Origin: Flavobacteriales bacterium
GTDB taxonomy: Bacteria; Bacteroidota; Bacteroidia; Flavobacteriales_F; PHOS-HE28
Assembly: GCA_016700415.1 (NCBI GenBank)
Contig: CP065018.1
Coordinates: 1,928,001-1,992,000, forward strand
Reading direction: 5' to 3'
DNA length: 64,000 nucleotides
Positions 54,515 through 63,600 of this stretch are shown here, piece by piece (positions within the stretch are counted from its first letter, which is position 1; the number at the start of each line of letters is the position of its first letter). The translations under genes and the position numbers were made by a program. The notes beneath the pieces are model-generated. The model worked only from the letters and a program-made list of their open reading frames with translations, ran no database searches and was not told where the DNA came from.

Positions 54515-55548
54515 TGTAGAATGATTTTGCCTGTCTTTTGCACACCCTTGCACTCCACCACCACCATGAACAGCCCATGCAGGCCGATGGCGTCAAAACG
54601 TTGTTCCGGTCCTTGCATTACTGAGGAAATGGCCAAGTTGCCGGTGGGGCCGTAGACCCGTACCGTCGCTGTTCCATTTTCCGGGATAAGATCAGTATGG
54701 ATGGTGAAGAAGCCGGTTGCGGGGTTGGGAGTAAGGAAGGCCGTCTTGGCCGAATGCAATTCATCAACACCGACAGGTAACAACGAGCAGTCACAAGGAA
54801 TACCCGGAAGGCCCGGGTTGCCGGACTGTTCGGAATAGACGTAGGTATCATGTAGCCTTAAACAATCTGGATTTGTATTGCCATATATCATTTCCAGTTG
54901 TAATAGAGGGCCGGTCGAACCTCCAATTCCTGACTGCCAAAACATGTAATAACCAACATATGGGACAAGTGGCTCCCAGCCAATTGCATGTATAAAAAGA
55001 CGATTGACAGTGATTCCATTGTTTTCCAATAATAGAACAGAATCCACGACCACGGTCCTGATCTCATAGTCTGGATCAGGCCCCCAAGTATAGGATGTTA
55101 GCACATTAGGGATCGTATCTCCCGCATTCGCGGCGACATCAACCGCAAGATACTCCTGCATGGAATCGAGCAGCATGACGTAGCCCTTGCCCGAGGTATC
55201 GGATCGCACATAAAATCGCTGAACCAGTTCCGAATTATCAAACGAACCGTTCATGGTGTATTCCAATATGCGCTTATAGGTCTGGCCAGCAATCACCGTG
55301 TCCGGATCAGGTCCCAAGATCATTTGAATGCGTGTGAACTCTGAATTATTAAAATCGGAAAAGCACCATGATGCGGAGGAGTCGGGATAGGCTTGGGCCA
55401 TGCATGAATGAGCCGTGATGCAGAACAACAATGTGTTCAACAGTTTCTTTAGCGCTGCCCCCGCTCTCGCAAGTGTTCCAGCCGCTCCGCAGCTATGCTC
55501 CTCATCCAATGGCTGGGTCACTTGTGAGCGCGGGGTGTTCAAAGTCAT
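54511..55548 (-). CDS. T9SS type A protein, tandem paralogue (upstream copy) with odd N-terminus
   Basis: A 345-aa paralogue of the 53579 gene with the same central domain (PDSSASWCFSDFNNSEF, YVRSDTSGKGYVMLLDS) and a sorting domain (FLTPNPATGFFTIHTDL). The hydrophobic signal region (ALKKLLNTLLFCITAHSCMAQ) has lost the ATG found in its sibling. The only ATG, at 55548, adds MTLNTPRSQVTQPLDEEHSC and about 11 more residues encoded by the 80-bp repeat (copy B). A consensus -7 box stands 30 bp before this ATG. Whether the long N-terminus still directs export is open. Confidence 0.75.
   Translation of the reverse strand: MTLNTPRSQVTQPLDEEHSCGAAGTLARAGAALKKLLNTLLFCITAHSCMAQAYPDSSASWCFSDFNNSEFTRIQMILGPDPDTVIAGQTYKRILEYTMNGSFDNSELVQRFYVRSDTSGKGYVMLLDSMQEYLAVDVAANAGDTIPNVLTSYTWGPDPDYEIRTVVVDSVLLLENNGITVNRLFIHAIGWEPLVPYVGYYMFWQSGIGGSTGPLLQLEMIYGNTNPDCLRLHDTYVYSEQSGNPGLPGIPCDCSLLPVGVDELHSAKTAFLTPNPATGFFTIHTDLIPENGTATVRVYGPTGNLAISSVMQGPEQRFDAIGLHGLFMVVVECKGVQKTGKIILQ
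55457..55536. repeat. 80-bp repeat, copy B (inside the 5' end of a T9SS gene)
   Basis: Ungapped match to copy A at 53451-53530 with 12 differences by eye. Here it encodes residues ~5-31 of the T9SS paralogue, replacing the sibling's start codon. Confidence 0.7.
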
Positions 55549-55855
55549 TTGATGGTTTGATCCGACACTGGAACAATCAAAAATAGCGTAACCAATTGCA
55601 ATTGCGAAAACGTTATTGCGCTCTTCGGACGTTCGGCAACAGGATCATGGATGCTGGATCCTCACCCTCCGCACAGTTCTACCGTCCGCACTCGGTACAA
55701 GTGAGTGATGGAGGTTCTTTGAACACGGACCTCTGAAGTTAGGTGGTGTCCGGACGTTGAGATCGGGTATGGACCCATGAACCCGGACCGCGTTGGATCA
55801 TCGTAATTTCGTACGGCGGGAGCTGAACATCCATACAGCCCGAACCTACGACCTC
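55549..55855. other. 307-bp divergent intergenic region
   Basis: Separates the T9SS paralogues (minus) from the MbnP operon (plus). The left part is AT-rich and holds the -7 box above. In the rest I see only a short direct echo (ctcaccctccgcacagttct and ctaccgtccgcactcggtac) and no supported gene; the MbnP promoter should lie in its right half but I could not identify it. Confidence 0.5.
55578..55585 (-). promoter_or_regulatory. consensus Bacteroidetes -7 box for the T9SS paralogue pair
   Basis: Minus-strand TATTTTTG is an exact TAnnTTTG match, 30 bp before the ATG at 55548, in an AT-rich stretch. It would drive the 54511-55548 gene and, through overlaps, the genes downstream. Confidence 0.5.
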
Positions 55856-56620
55856 ATGCCCCGATCCCTGCACTTGTTCATCGGCCTCCCACTGGCCGCC
55901 ATCCTGATCCTCCCGGCCTGCACTAAGGACCCGGAAGTTCCAGGACCGGTGCTGCACTACACACCGGTGAAGCTCACGGTAAAGCCCGTCTGGAACGGTG
56001 CGCCGTTCAACCCCGCGACCCATTATCAAACACCTGTTGGAAACCAAGTGACGGTGAGCTTGGTGAAATTCTATCTCTCCTACTTCACCGTGGTCGAAAA
56101 TGGTGCGGAGGACCGGCTCTTCGACGCAGACCTGTTCGACGTGACCAACGGGCCATTGACGCGCGTGCTGTCCATGACCGCCAGTGATCCGCATGAGCTC
56201 AGATTCGGCCTGGGTCTTCCACCGGCGATCAATCACATCGACATTGCCACCATCCCGCCGAACGCGCCCACCGGCAACAACAGCGGCATGTATTGGACTT
56301 GGGCGTCGATGTACCGCTTTGTGCTCTTCGAGGGGCATTTCGATACCGACCTGACGAACACCGGTGATCTCCCCTACAACTTCTCCCTCCATACCGGGCT
56401 GGACACGTGCTATCGTGAGCGTTCCATTCCGATCAACCTGCAACCCGGTGCTGACGATACCGCGCGACTGACCATACTGTTGGACGTTTCGCGGTTCTTC
56501 ACGAACGGCACCGACACCTTGGACCTGACCCAGGGCGCATCGTGGCACGGCGAAGTGGACAACCTCGGCCTGGCCCTGAAGTTGGCGAATTTGCAAAGCG
56601 CCGCGTTCAGCGTGGAATGA
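55856..56620 (+). CDS. MbnP-like copper-binding lipoprotein
   Basis: Predicted envelope lipoprotein of 254 aa (lipobox LILPAC, Cys ~23). It matches the MbnP family: a beta-sandwich with VKLTVKPVWNGAPFN near the start, a SLVKFYLSYF strand and the signature GMYWTWASMYRFVLFEGHFD, whose Trp region contains the residue oxidised to kynurenine in studied MbnP/CorA proteins. MbnP is the partner of the dihaem enzyme MbnH, and the gene immediately downstream (1 bp gap) encodes such an enzyme. The ATG at 55856 starts the lipoprotein signal. Copper binding is known for relatives; here it is inference. Confidence 0.85.
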   Translation: MPRSLHLFIGLPLAAILILPACTKDPEVPGPVLHYTPVKLTVKPVWNGAPFNPATHYQTPVGNQVTVSLVKFYLSYFTVVENGAEDRLFDADLFDVTNGPLTRVLSMTASDPHELRFGLGLPPAINHIDIATIPPNAPTGNNSGMYWTWASMYRFVLFEGHFDTDLTNTGDLPYNFSLHTGLDTCYRERSIPINLQPGADDTARLTILLDVSRFFTNGTDTLDLTQGASWHGEVDNLGLALKLANLQSAAFSVE

Positions 56621-56621
56621 G

Positions 56622-57644
56622 ATGAGACCGACGTTGTGGATGGCCGCCCTGTTGCTGGTGATACTGGCTATTGTCGCTTGCACCAAGGATGAAGCGACCA
56701 TGGCGGTTGCCGATGCTCCGTTCATACTTCAACTGCCACCTGGCGCACCCGCACCTCCCGTTCCTGCGGACAATCCGCTCACGCTGGCTTCGGTGAAGCT
56801 TGGCAAAGCTTTGTTCTTCGATGAGCGCCTTTCACTGGGCCGCGGCATTTCCTGTGCCTCGTGCCATCAACCGGGCCGGGCCTTCAGCGATACCGTGGCC
56901 TTGAGCATTGGCGTGGGAGGCCTCACCGGTTTCCGCAACGCGCCGACCTTGGCCAATGTGGCCTATCCTCCGTTGTTGATGCGCGATGGCGGTGCACCGT
57001 CGCTGGAACAGCAGGTACTGATCCCGTTGCTGGACACGGTGGAGATGGATGCCACAGTGGATGCGGTGGTCGCGGCGCTGGGCGATGTGGAGCCTTATCG
57101 CTCCGGTAGCATGGCCGCTTACGGCAGGCCCTTCGACCTGTTCGTGCTCACTGCGGCATTGGCCTCCTATGAGCGCACCTTGATCAGCGGGCATTCACGC
57201 TTCGACCGCTTTTTCTACCAAAACGATTCAAGCGCACTGACAGCGGAGGAGCAACGTGGATGGGCGATCTTCAACGACGAACGCGGGAAATGCTCCGCCT
57301 GCCATTCGGGCTTCGACCTCAGCGACCACGATTTTCACAACATCGGGACGTCGTTGGACCATACGAGCGACGCAGGACGGCAACGCCTCACTTTGCACCC
57401 CGGCGACCGCGGCAAGTTCAAGACGCCCACGTTGCGCAACATCGCACTCACCGCGCCGTATATGCACGACGGCAGCATGGCGACCTTGGTGGAAGCGGTC
57501 GAACACTTCAACAGCGGCGGCCTTGCCGACCCGAACAAGGACCCGTTGCTGGAACCGTTGCAGCTAAGCAACCAAGAGAAAGCAGATCTCGTCGCCTTTT
57601 TACGGACGCTCACGGATGAGCGACCTTTGGACACCGTGGAATGA
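56622..57644 (+). CDS. dihaem cytochrome c peroxidase / MbnH-like lipoprotein
   Basis: A 340-aa lipoprotein (signal with VACT lipobox, Cys ~20). Two c-type haem sites are present: ISCASCHQPGRAF and KCSACHSGFDLS. The order and spacing (LFFDERLSLGRGISCASCHQ, FRNAPTLANVAY, KFKTPTLRNIALTAPYMHDG) are those of CcpA/MauG/MbnH. Sitting right after mbnP, it probably performs the MbnH reaction, oxidising a Trp of MbnP, rather than simple peroxide removal. It starts 2 bp after the MbnP stop. Confidence 0.88.
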   Translation: MRPTLWMAALLLVILAIVACTKDEATMAVADAPFILQLPPGAPAPPVPADNPLTLASVKLGKALFFDERLSLGRGISCASCHQPGRAFSDTVALSIGVGGLTGFRNAPTLANVAYPPLLMRDGGAPSLEQQVLIPLLDTVEMDATVDAVVAALGDVEPYRSGSMAAYGRPFDLFVLTAALASYERTLISGHSRFDRFFYQNDSSALTAEEQRGWAIFNDERGKCSACHSGFDLSDHDFHNIGTSLDHTSDAGRQRLTLHPGDRGKFKTPTLRNIALTAPYMHDGSMATLVEAVEHFNSGGLADPNKDPLLEPLQLSNQEKADLVAFLRTLTDERPLDTVE

Positions 57645-58777
57645 ACCGATCCGCCCTCATACACTTCGCATTGGCGATCGCCGTGATCACCTTGGCAGGA
57701 TGCCGCCGTGACAAACCTGAGCCGACGCCGACCGCGATCGGCACGCCCTATCATCTTGAGATCCCCAGCAATCTGCCGCCGATGGACATCCCGGCTGACA
57801 ATCCGATGACCGTGGAGGGCGTGGGCTTGGGCCGCTTCCTGTTCTACGATGAGCGACTGAGCGGTGACAACGGCATGAGCTGTGCGACTTGCCACGCCCC
57901 AGCGTTGGCGTTCACGGACGGTAAAGCAGTTTCCAAGGGCATTGACAGCATCGCCGGTAACCGGAGCGCCATGCCGTTGATCAACTTGGGGTACGGGCAA
58001 TTCTTCTTCTGGGACGGCAGAGCGGCCAGCTTGGAGCAACAGATCCTCCAGCCGGTGACGAACCCGATCGAGATGCACGAGACTTGGCCCAGCGCAATGA
58101 GCAAGCTACAAGCCGATGCGGCTTACCCGACGCTCTTCGCGAACACATTCGGGACCGACCAGGTCGATTCGCTGTTGGTGGCCAAGGCCATTGCCCAGTT
58201 CATCCGTACCATGATCAGTGGCAACAGTCCGTTCGACAAGTTCCGTAGGGGTGAAGACTTCTTGTCGACTGACGCCCAAGTGGGCTTCGACCTGTTCAAG
58301 AAAGAAGGTGGAGCCATCGGCCAGATCATACCCGTGGCAGGCAGCTCTCCGGTGGTGGGCCAAGGCGGTGCGGACTGCTTCCATTGCCACACCGAAGCCG
58401 CAGGGCTTTTCACCGATGAGCAGTTCCACAACAACGGGCTGGACACCGTGTTCGCGGACGCCGGACGTGCCGGTGTGACGAACAACCCTGCGGACATGGC
58501 GAAGTTCAAGACGCCGACGCTGCGGAACATCATGGTGACGGCGCCCTACATGCATGATGGCCGCTTTGCCACTATCGACCAGGTGTTGGACCACTACAAT
58601 TCCGGTGGCCATGCCTCATCCACGGTGGACCCGTTCATGAAGTTCACGGACCCGGAAATGCAATTGGGGCTGGACCCCACGAAGCGCCAGCAGATCATCA
58701 CCTTTCTCAACTCATTGACGGATGATGAATTCCTGACGAACCCGGCATTCACTGACCCGGGACCGCCGCACTTGTAG
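57641..58777 (+). CDS. second dihaem cytochrome c peroxidase / MbnH-like lipoprotein
   Basis: A 378-aa lipoprotein (signal with LAGC, Cys ~21) and paralogue of the previous gene, overlapping it by ATGA. The haem sites are MSCATCHAPALAF and CFHCHTEAAG. An insertion before the second haem (about 230-245; GGAIGQIIPVAGSSPVVGQG) is absent from the first copy. The conserved KFKTPTLRNIMVTAPYMHDG follows. Two such enzymes for one MbnP is unusual; one may act on MbnP and the other as peroxidase or electron donor. Confidence 0.86.
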   Translation: MNRSALIHFALAIAVITLAGCRRDKPEPTPTAIGTPYHLEIPSNLPPMDIPADNPMTVEGVGLGRFLFYDERLSGDNGMSCATCHAPALAFTDGKAVSKGIDSIAGNRSAMPLINLGYGQFFFWDGRAASLEQQILQPVTNPIEMHETWPSAMSKLQADAAYPTLFANTFGTDQVDSLLVAKAIAQFIRTMISGNSPFDKFRRGEDFLSTDAQVGFDLFKKEGGAIGQIIPVAGSSPVVGQGGADCFHCHTEAAGLFTDEQFHNNGLDTVFADAGRAGVTNNPADMAKFKTPTLRNIMVTAPYMHDGRFATIDQVLDHYNSGGHASSTVDPFMKFTDPEMQLGLDPTKRQQIITFLNSLTDDEFLTNPAFTDPGPPHL

Positions 58778-58830
58778 CGTACATTGTTGCCTCGGTCCTC
58801 CAAGCCGGAGACCGCTGTGGGGTTGATGAT

Positions 58831-58875
58831 GGCGCTGCAAGCGCCTACCTCGCGGGTACCGCGCTACAAGCGCGG
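58831..58875. repeat. pair of short perfect palindromes in a convergent gap
   Basis: GGCGCTGCAAGCGCC (58831-58845) and CCGCGCTACAAGCGCGG (58859-58875) form two tight hairpins with 3-nt loops. They lie in the 189-bp gap between the second dihaem gene and the flavoprotein gene, both of which end here, so they may act as a bidirectional terminator or be a REP-like element. Confidence 0.45.
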
Positions 58876-58966
58876 ACCGACTGAATTTGAAAAAGGATCC
58901 TATGGCTCAGGGTCCCCTGCGGGAGACCGCTGAGCGAACCAATGCACCACCCAAGCCCCCTGACAT

Positions 58967-60454
58967 TCACGCTGCCTTTTCCGCCGCGTTCGGCCTCCAG
59001 ATCCCGCAGTGCATGCGGTCGTTGAGCACTTCCGGCTTGAAGATGCTTGTGCCTAACAGCATGCGCGCGCATTCCTGCACCCCTTCCGTAATACTTGGGT
59101 GGGGATGCATGAGCGAAGCCAGCTCGCGGATGCCCATGCCGGAGCTCATCATCAGGGCCACGGCCTGTATGGCGCTGCTGGCATGCTCGCCCACTGCACG
59201 CATGCCCAGCACGGTCATGTCATCATCGTCCGTGACGATCAATTTAAAGAAGCCGTTCGTTCGCCGCATGGCGATGGCCCTTGCAAGGCAGGAGTAATCG
59301 ATGCGGGCCGTGCGGTGCGCGATATTCCGCTTCCTGCAATCCTGTTCGTTCAATCCGACGCCGGCCACCTCGGGGTCGAGGAACATGATCGTGCTCACGT
59401 TCGCATGGCTGAGCGCATTCCGGTGTACGTCCCAAATGCGTTCCACGGCATGCCTGCCTTCGAGCTCACCGATGTTGACCAGCATATTGGTGCCCATGGC
59501 ATCACCGACCACATGGATGTGAGGCTGTGAGGTGGTCGTTTCCGACAGCAACACATTCCCTTTATCATCCAGATCCACGCCGGCAAGATCAAGGCCTAAG
59601 CTCTCCACGTTCGCCACGCGGCCCACGGACAGCAGTGCTTTCTCCACGGCCACTTCCTCCGTGCCACCATTTTCATAGCGCAAGAGGTAGCGTACGGCAT
59701 CCGGTTCAGCAGCGATCCGCTGAAGCTGGGCCTGGTGATGGATGACAACACCTTTACGCTCGAGGTTCCGTGCGACAAGCTCGGAGACATCCTCATCCTC
59801 GAACGGAAGTATCCGCGGCGCCCGGTCGATCAGATGCACTTTGGTCGATCCGAAGTTGCTGAAGATGGTGGCGAACTCGCAGCCCACCACGCCGGCACCG
59901 ATGATGACGATGCTCTTGGGGAGTTCCTCGATGCCGAAGATGCCATCGCTGGAAAGGATCTTGCGTTCATCCACCGCGATCCCGGGCAGGCTTCTCGGTC
60001 GGCTTCCAGTGGCGATGATGAAGTGGTCCGCTGAAATGCAAGTGGACGTGCCTTCGCGCGTCACCAGCAGGTTATGCGGGTCCACAAAAGCTGCACTCCC
60101 CCGGATGTGTTTGAACATGCGGCCCGCTTCGCCGGGTCGTGCGGCCAGCATTTGCATGTGGCACGAGAAGAGGTATTTGCGTTCGAACTGCGCTTCGTTG
60201 AGCGCCTTGGAGATCTCCTCCCAGGAAAGCCGAAAGGGTTCCTTGCCCCTGCCGAGCAGCACTTCGTTCGCGGTGGCCACGCGGTGGCTCAGCTCCCACA
60301 AGGTCTTAGAGGCAAGCGCCCCGTTGTAGATCCCGGTGCCACCGATGCGGTCACGCTCGATGAGGGCCACCCGCTTACCGAGGTCGATGGCGCGCATGGC
60401 CGCGGCATAACCCGCAGGTCCGCCACCGATGACGCAGAGGTCGAAGTTGCCCAT
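58967..60454 (-). CDS. pyridine nucleotide-disulfide oxidoreductase fold protein without the redox disulfide
   Basis: A 495-aa FAD protein with the dihydrolipoamide dehydrogenase layout: FAD site LCVIGGGPAGYAAAMRAIDL, NAD site IVIIGAGVVGCEFATIF, the ATG segment IIATGSRPRSLPG, a second FAD motif HVVGDAMGTNMLVNIGELEG, and the C-terminal HPHPSITEGVQEC (His-Glu pair kept). The redox-active CxxxxC is absent: that region reads GGTGIYNGALASKTLWE. So it cannot be a classic lipoamide dehydrogenase; a transhydrogenase-like or quinone-reducing activity is possible. The ATG at 60454 begins right at the first Rossmann strand. It is divergent from the PKD gene. Confidence 0.85.
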   Translation of the reverse strand: MGNFDLCVIGGGPAGYAAAMRAIDLGKRVALIERDRIGGTGIYNGALASKTLWELSHRVATANEVLLGRGKEPFRLSWEEISKALNEAQFERKYLFSCHMQMLAARPGEAGRMFKHIRGSAAFVDPHNLLVTREGTSTCISADHFIIATGSRPRSLPGIAVDERKILSSDGIFGIEELPKSIVIIGAGVVGCEFATIFSNFGSTKVHLIDRAPRILPFEDEDVSELVARNLERKGVVIHHQAQLQRIAAEPDAVRYLLRYENGGTEEVAVEKALLSVGRVANVESLGLDLAGVDLDDKGNVLLSETTTSQPHIHVVGDAMGTNMLVNIGELEGRHAVERIWDVHRNALSHANVSTIMFLDPEVAGVGLNEQDCRKRNIAHRTARIDYSCLARAIAMRRTNGFFKLIVTDDDDMTVLGMRAVGEHASSAIQAVALMMSSGMGIRELASLMHPHPSITEGVQECARMLLGTSIFKPEVLNDRMHCGIWRPNAAEKAA

Positions 60455-60641
60455 GTTCCCGTGGTCCAGGTTTTATCCGCCCTGATACGGCGGTCCGCTC
60501 GATTTGTTCGACACGTCCGGAAACCGGCCATCGACCGATCAATGCTGCTGAACGGCCCGCTCGGCCTCTTCGTCAGATCTTTTCCCGGCTTTGGTATCCA
60601 AACCGGTCGTGCCCGCGTACAGATGCACGATGAGATCCCCC

Positions 60642-63600
60642 ATGACCATCCGAAGATCGTTGCTATTCCCGGCCTGCATTGCACTATCGGTCGCCTCCAT
60701 GGCGCAGTGCCCGCAGTTGTTCGACAGCCAAGGGAACCCCAGCGACGCACCGGTCTGGATCAGCTGCTCGGGAGGCAATTTCACGTTGCTCGTGGCTTCA
60801 AGCACCGCCACCGGGGCTTACACGATCGACTGGGGCGACGGAAGCGCCGTGCAGAGCGGCGCAGGATTGGCGCCACCTCAAACCGTAAGCCATGTGTATG
60901 CCGCCGCCGTGGCCGTGTACACGGTCAATTTCACGGATATCGCCAGTGGATGCGTGGTCACCGGCACGGTGACGATGGAGCAGAGCACCAGTGCCTCGAT
61001 CCAGATCCCCGTGGGCGGCCTCACCCAGGTCTGCGCACCGCAGAACGTGGACTTCATCAACAGCAGCACCAACACCTCGCCCAATACGGTCTTCCAATGG
61101 AACTTCGGTGACGGCACCACATGGGTCACCTACGACTATACGAACCTGGGCCAGGTCCTGTCGCACACCTACCTGCCCGGCACCGTGGGCTGCGAGACGA
61201 CCGTGCGGCTCAGCGCCGAGAACGCTTGCAACACCTTGCAGGGCGGCCCCAGCATCGCCACGTTCAACCCGATCCGGGTCTGGGACATCGACACGGCGAA
61301 CATCTCCCCCAGCGCCACTTTGCTCTGCTGGCCGGACAATGAGGTGACCTACCTCAACACCACCAACAGGAACTGCCTTACCCAAGGCAACATCTTCCAG
61401 CGTTACGAATCCTGGAACTTCGGTGATTACTGGGGTGCAGGCCACGACTCCATCATTGACTGGACCCCTTGGCCGCCGACCTTTCCGCACACCATCGCCT
61501 ACCCGGCCATCGGCACCTACGAGGTGATGATGCTGGACAGCAACTATTGCGGGATCGACACCGCATATGTGACGATCAACATCGTGCCACCACCCTCTGT
61601 GACCTTGACGGCCAACCCCACGCCGGTATGCGCCGGCCACCCGGTACACTTCAATGAGACCACCATTGGAGGTGCCAACTACTTCCAGTGGGACTTTGAC
61701 GACGGCAACGGATTCAACTGGACCTCGGCGGGGGATCAGGACCACACGTTCAACACCCAAGGCACTTACGACGTGCGCTACGCCGCAAGTATTCAAGGCG
61801 CCACGGCGGGCTGCGCGGACACGGCCATGGCTACCGTGACGGTACTGCCGAGCCCCACGGCACAATTCACCCTGGACGAGCACGCCGCCTGCACCTCCCT
61901 CACTACTGACCCGACCAACACCAGCATCAACGCGGCGAACTACCTGTGGGACTTCGGCGACGGCACCACGGATACACAGCCAGACCCGCCCCCGCACACG
62001 TATCCCACGGAAGGCGACTATGTGATCACCCTCACCGCCTCGAACAATCAGGGCTGCGACAACACCGCGACCGATACCGTGCATGTCTATGGCGTACCCC
62101 AGCCGGTGATCGGTGCACAGAACGTTTGTGAAGGAGCACCCGCGCAGTTCGCCGACCTTACGGTGACCGCCCCGGGGAACCCGGTCCAGCAATGGCTTTG
62201 GGACTTCGGCGATGGTAGCACCGACACGGTTCAAGCGCCTGAACACCTCTATGCCGGAGGTGCCACGTACACCGTGACGCTCACGGTCACCACACCTTAC
62301 TGTTCCGGCACAGGCACCTCCACGATCACGGTGGAACCGAAACCGGTGGCCGCGATCAGTGCCGATCCGTTGAGCGGCTGCTCCCCGATGGACGTGACCT
62401 TCACCAATGCGAGCACGGGCGCCACGAACTATGTATGGTACTTCGGCGACGGCGGAAACAGCAATGCTTCCGACCCGGTGCATACCTACCTGAACCCGGG
62501 GACCGTGGACAGTGTGTATACCGCCCGCTTAGTGGCCAGCACGGCCTCCGGATGCAGCGATACGGTGAACACCGTCATCACCGTGGCCCCCACCGTACTG
62601 TCCATGTTCACCCATGATGCACTCCCGGGGTGCGCGCCGTTGGACGTGAATTTCACCAACAACAGCACCGGCGCAACGAACTTCCAATGGGACTTCGGCG
62701 ACGGCACGACCAGCACGGTCAATTCACCTTCGCACACCTACGTCAACCAAACAGGAGTGCTCCAAGTGCTGACGGTGACGCTCGCGGTGAGCAACTGGGC
62801 GGGATGCAGCAGTACGAGTCAGCAGAGCATCACGGTGTACCCCGCACCCAACTTCACCTTCAGTGCACAGCCGGACAGCGGATGCACGCCTTTGCTCGTG
62901 GTATTTCCTTCGGTGATCGGGGCGGTGAGCTACCAATGGAACTTCGGTGATGGAAGTACCGGCGGAGGCCCCACACCGCAGCACACGTACATCAACAGCA
63001 CGGACAGCATGCTCCACTTCAACGTGAGCTTGGTGGCCACGAACGCCTTCGGATGCGTCGACAGTACTTCAGGCGTGATCGTCGTCTATCCCTCGCCGGT
63101 GGCGGCATTCACCATCGCATCCACGTCAGGATGCCATCCGCTGACCACCACCTTGACCAATACTTCCCAAGGTGCCAGCGCGTACCATTGGTCATACGGC
63201 GACGGGCAAACTTCCGATACACTGGCCTCCGTTCATGGGCACAGCTGGTACAATTACCAAGGACCCGGAGCAAGCTCAAACCCGGTGTCCCTCACGGCGA
63301 TCTCCGATGAGGGCTGCACGAATACGGCCACGGCCACGGTACAAGTTTTCCCCCAGGTCCATGCGGCTTTCGTAGCGGACAGCGCTGGATGTTCACCGCT
63401 AAACCCGCACTTCGTGAACCTGAGCACGGGCGCGGGCAGCTACCTCTGGACCTTCGGTGATGGAGGTGGTAGCGCCTCCACGAACCCGGCACATCTGTAC
63501 TCGCAAAGCGGCTTGGCGGACACCTTGTTCCATCCCGTCCTGATCGCCAACTCCTCCTTCGGCTGCAGCGACACGGCAACGACCACGGTGCTGGTACACC

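Noticed and set aside
60798..62483. 561-codon open frame on the minus strand inside the PKD gene
   Set aside because: It is the mirror of a GC-rich, Thr/Gly-rich repeat gene. Its translation is Gly/Val/His-rich without any domain, and the plus strand has an unambiguous PKD reading with a signal peptide.
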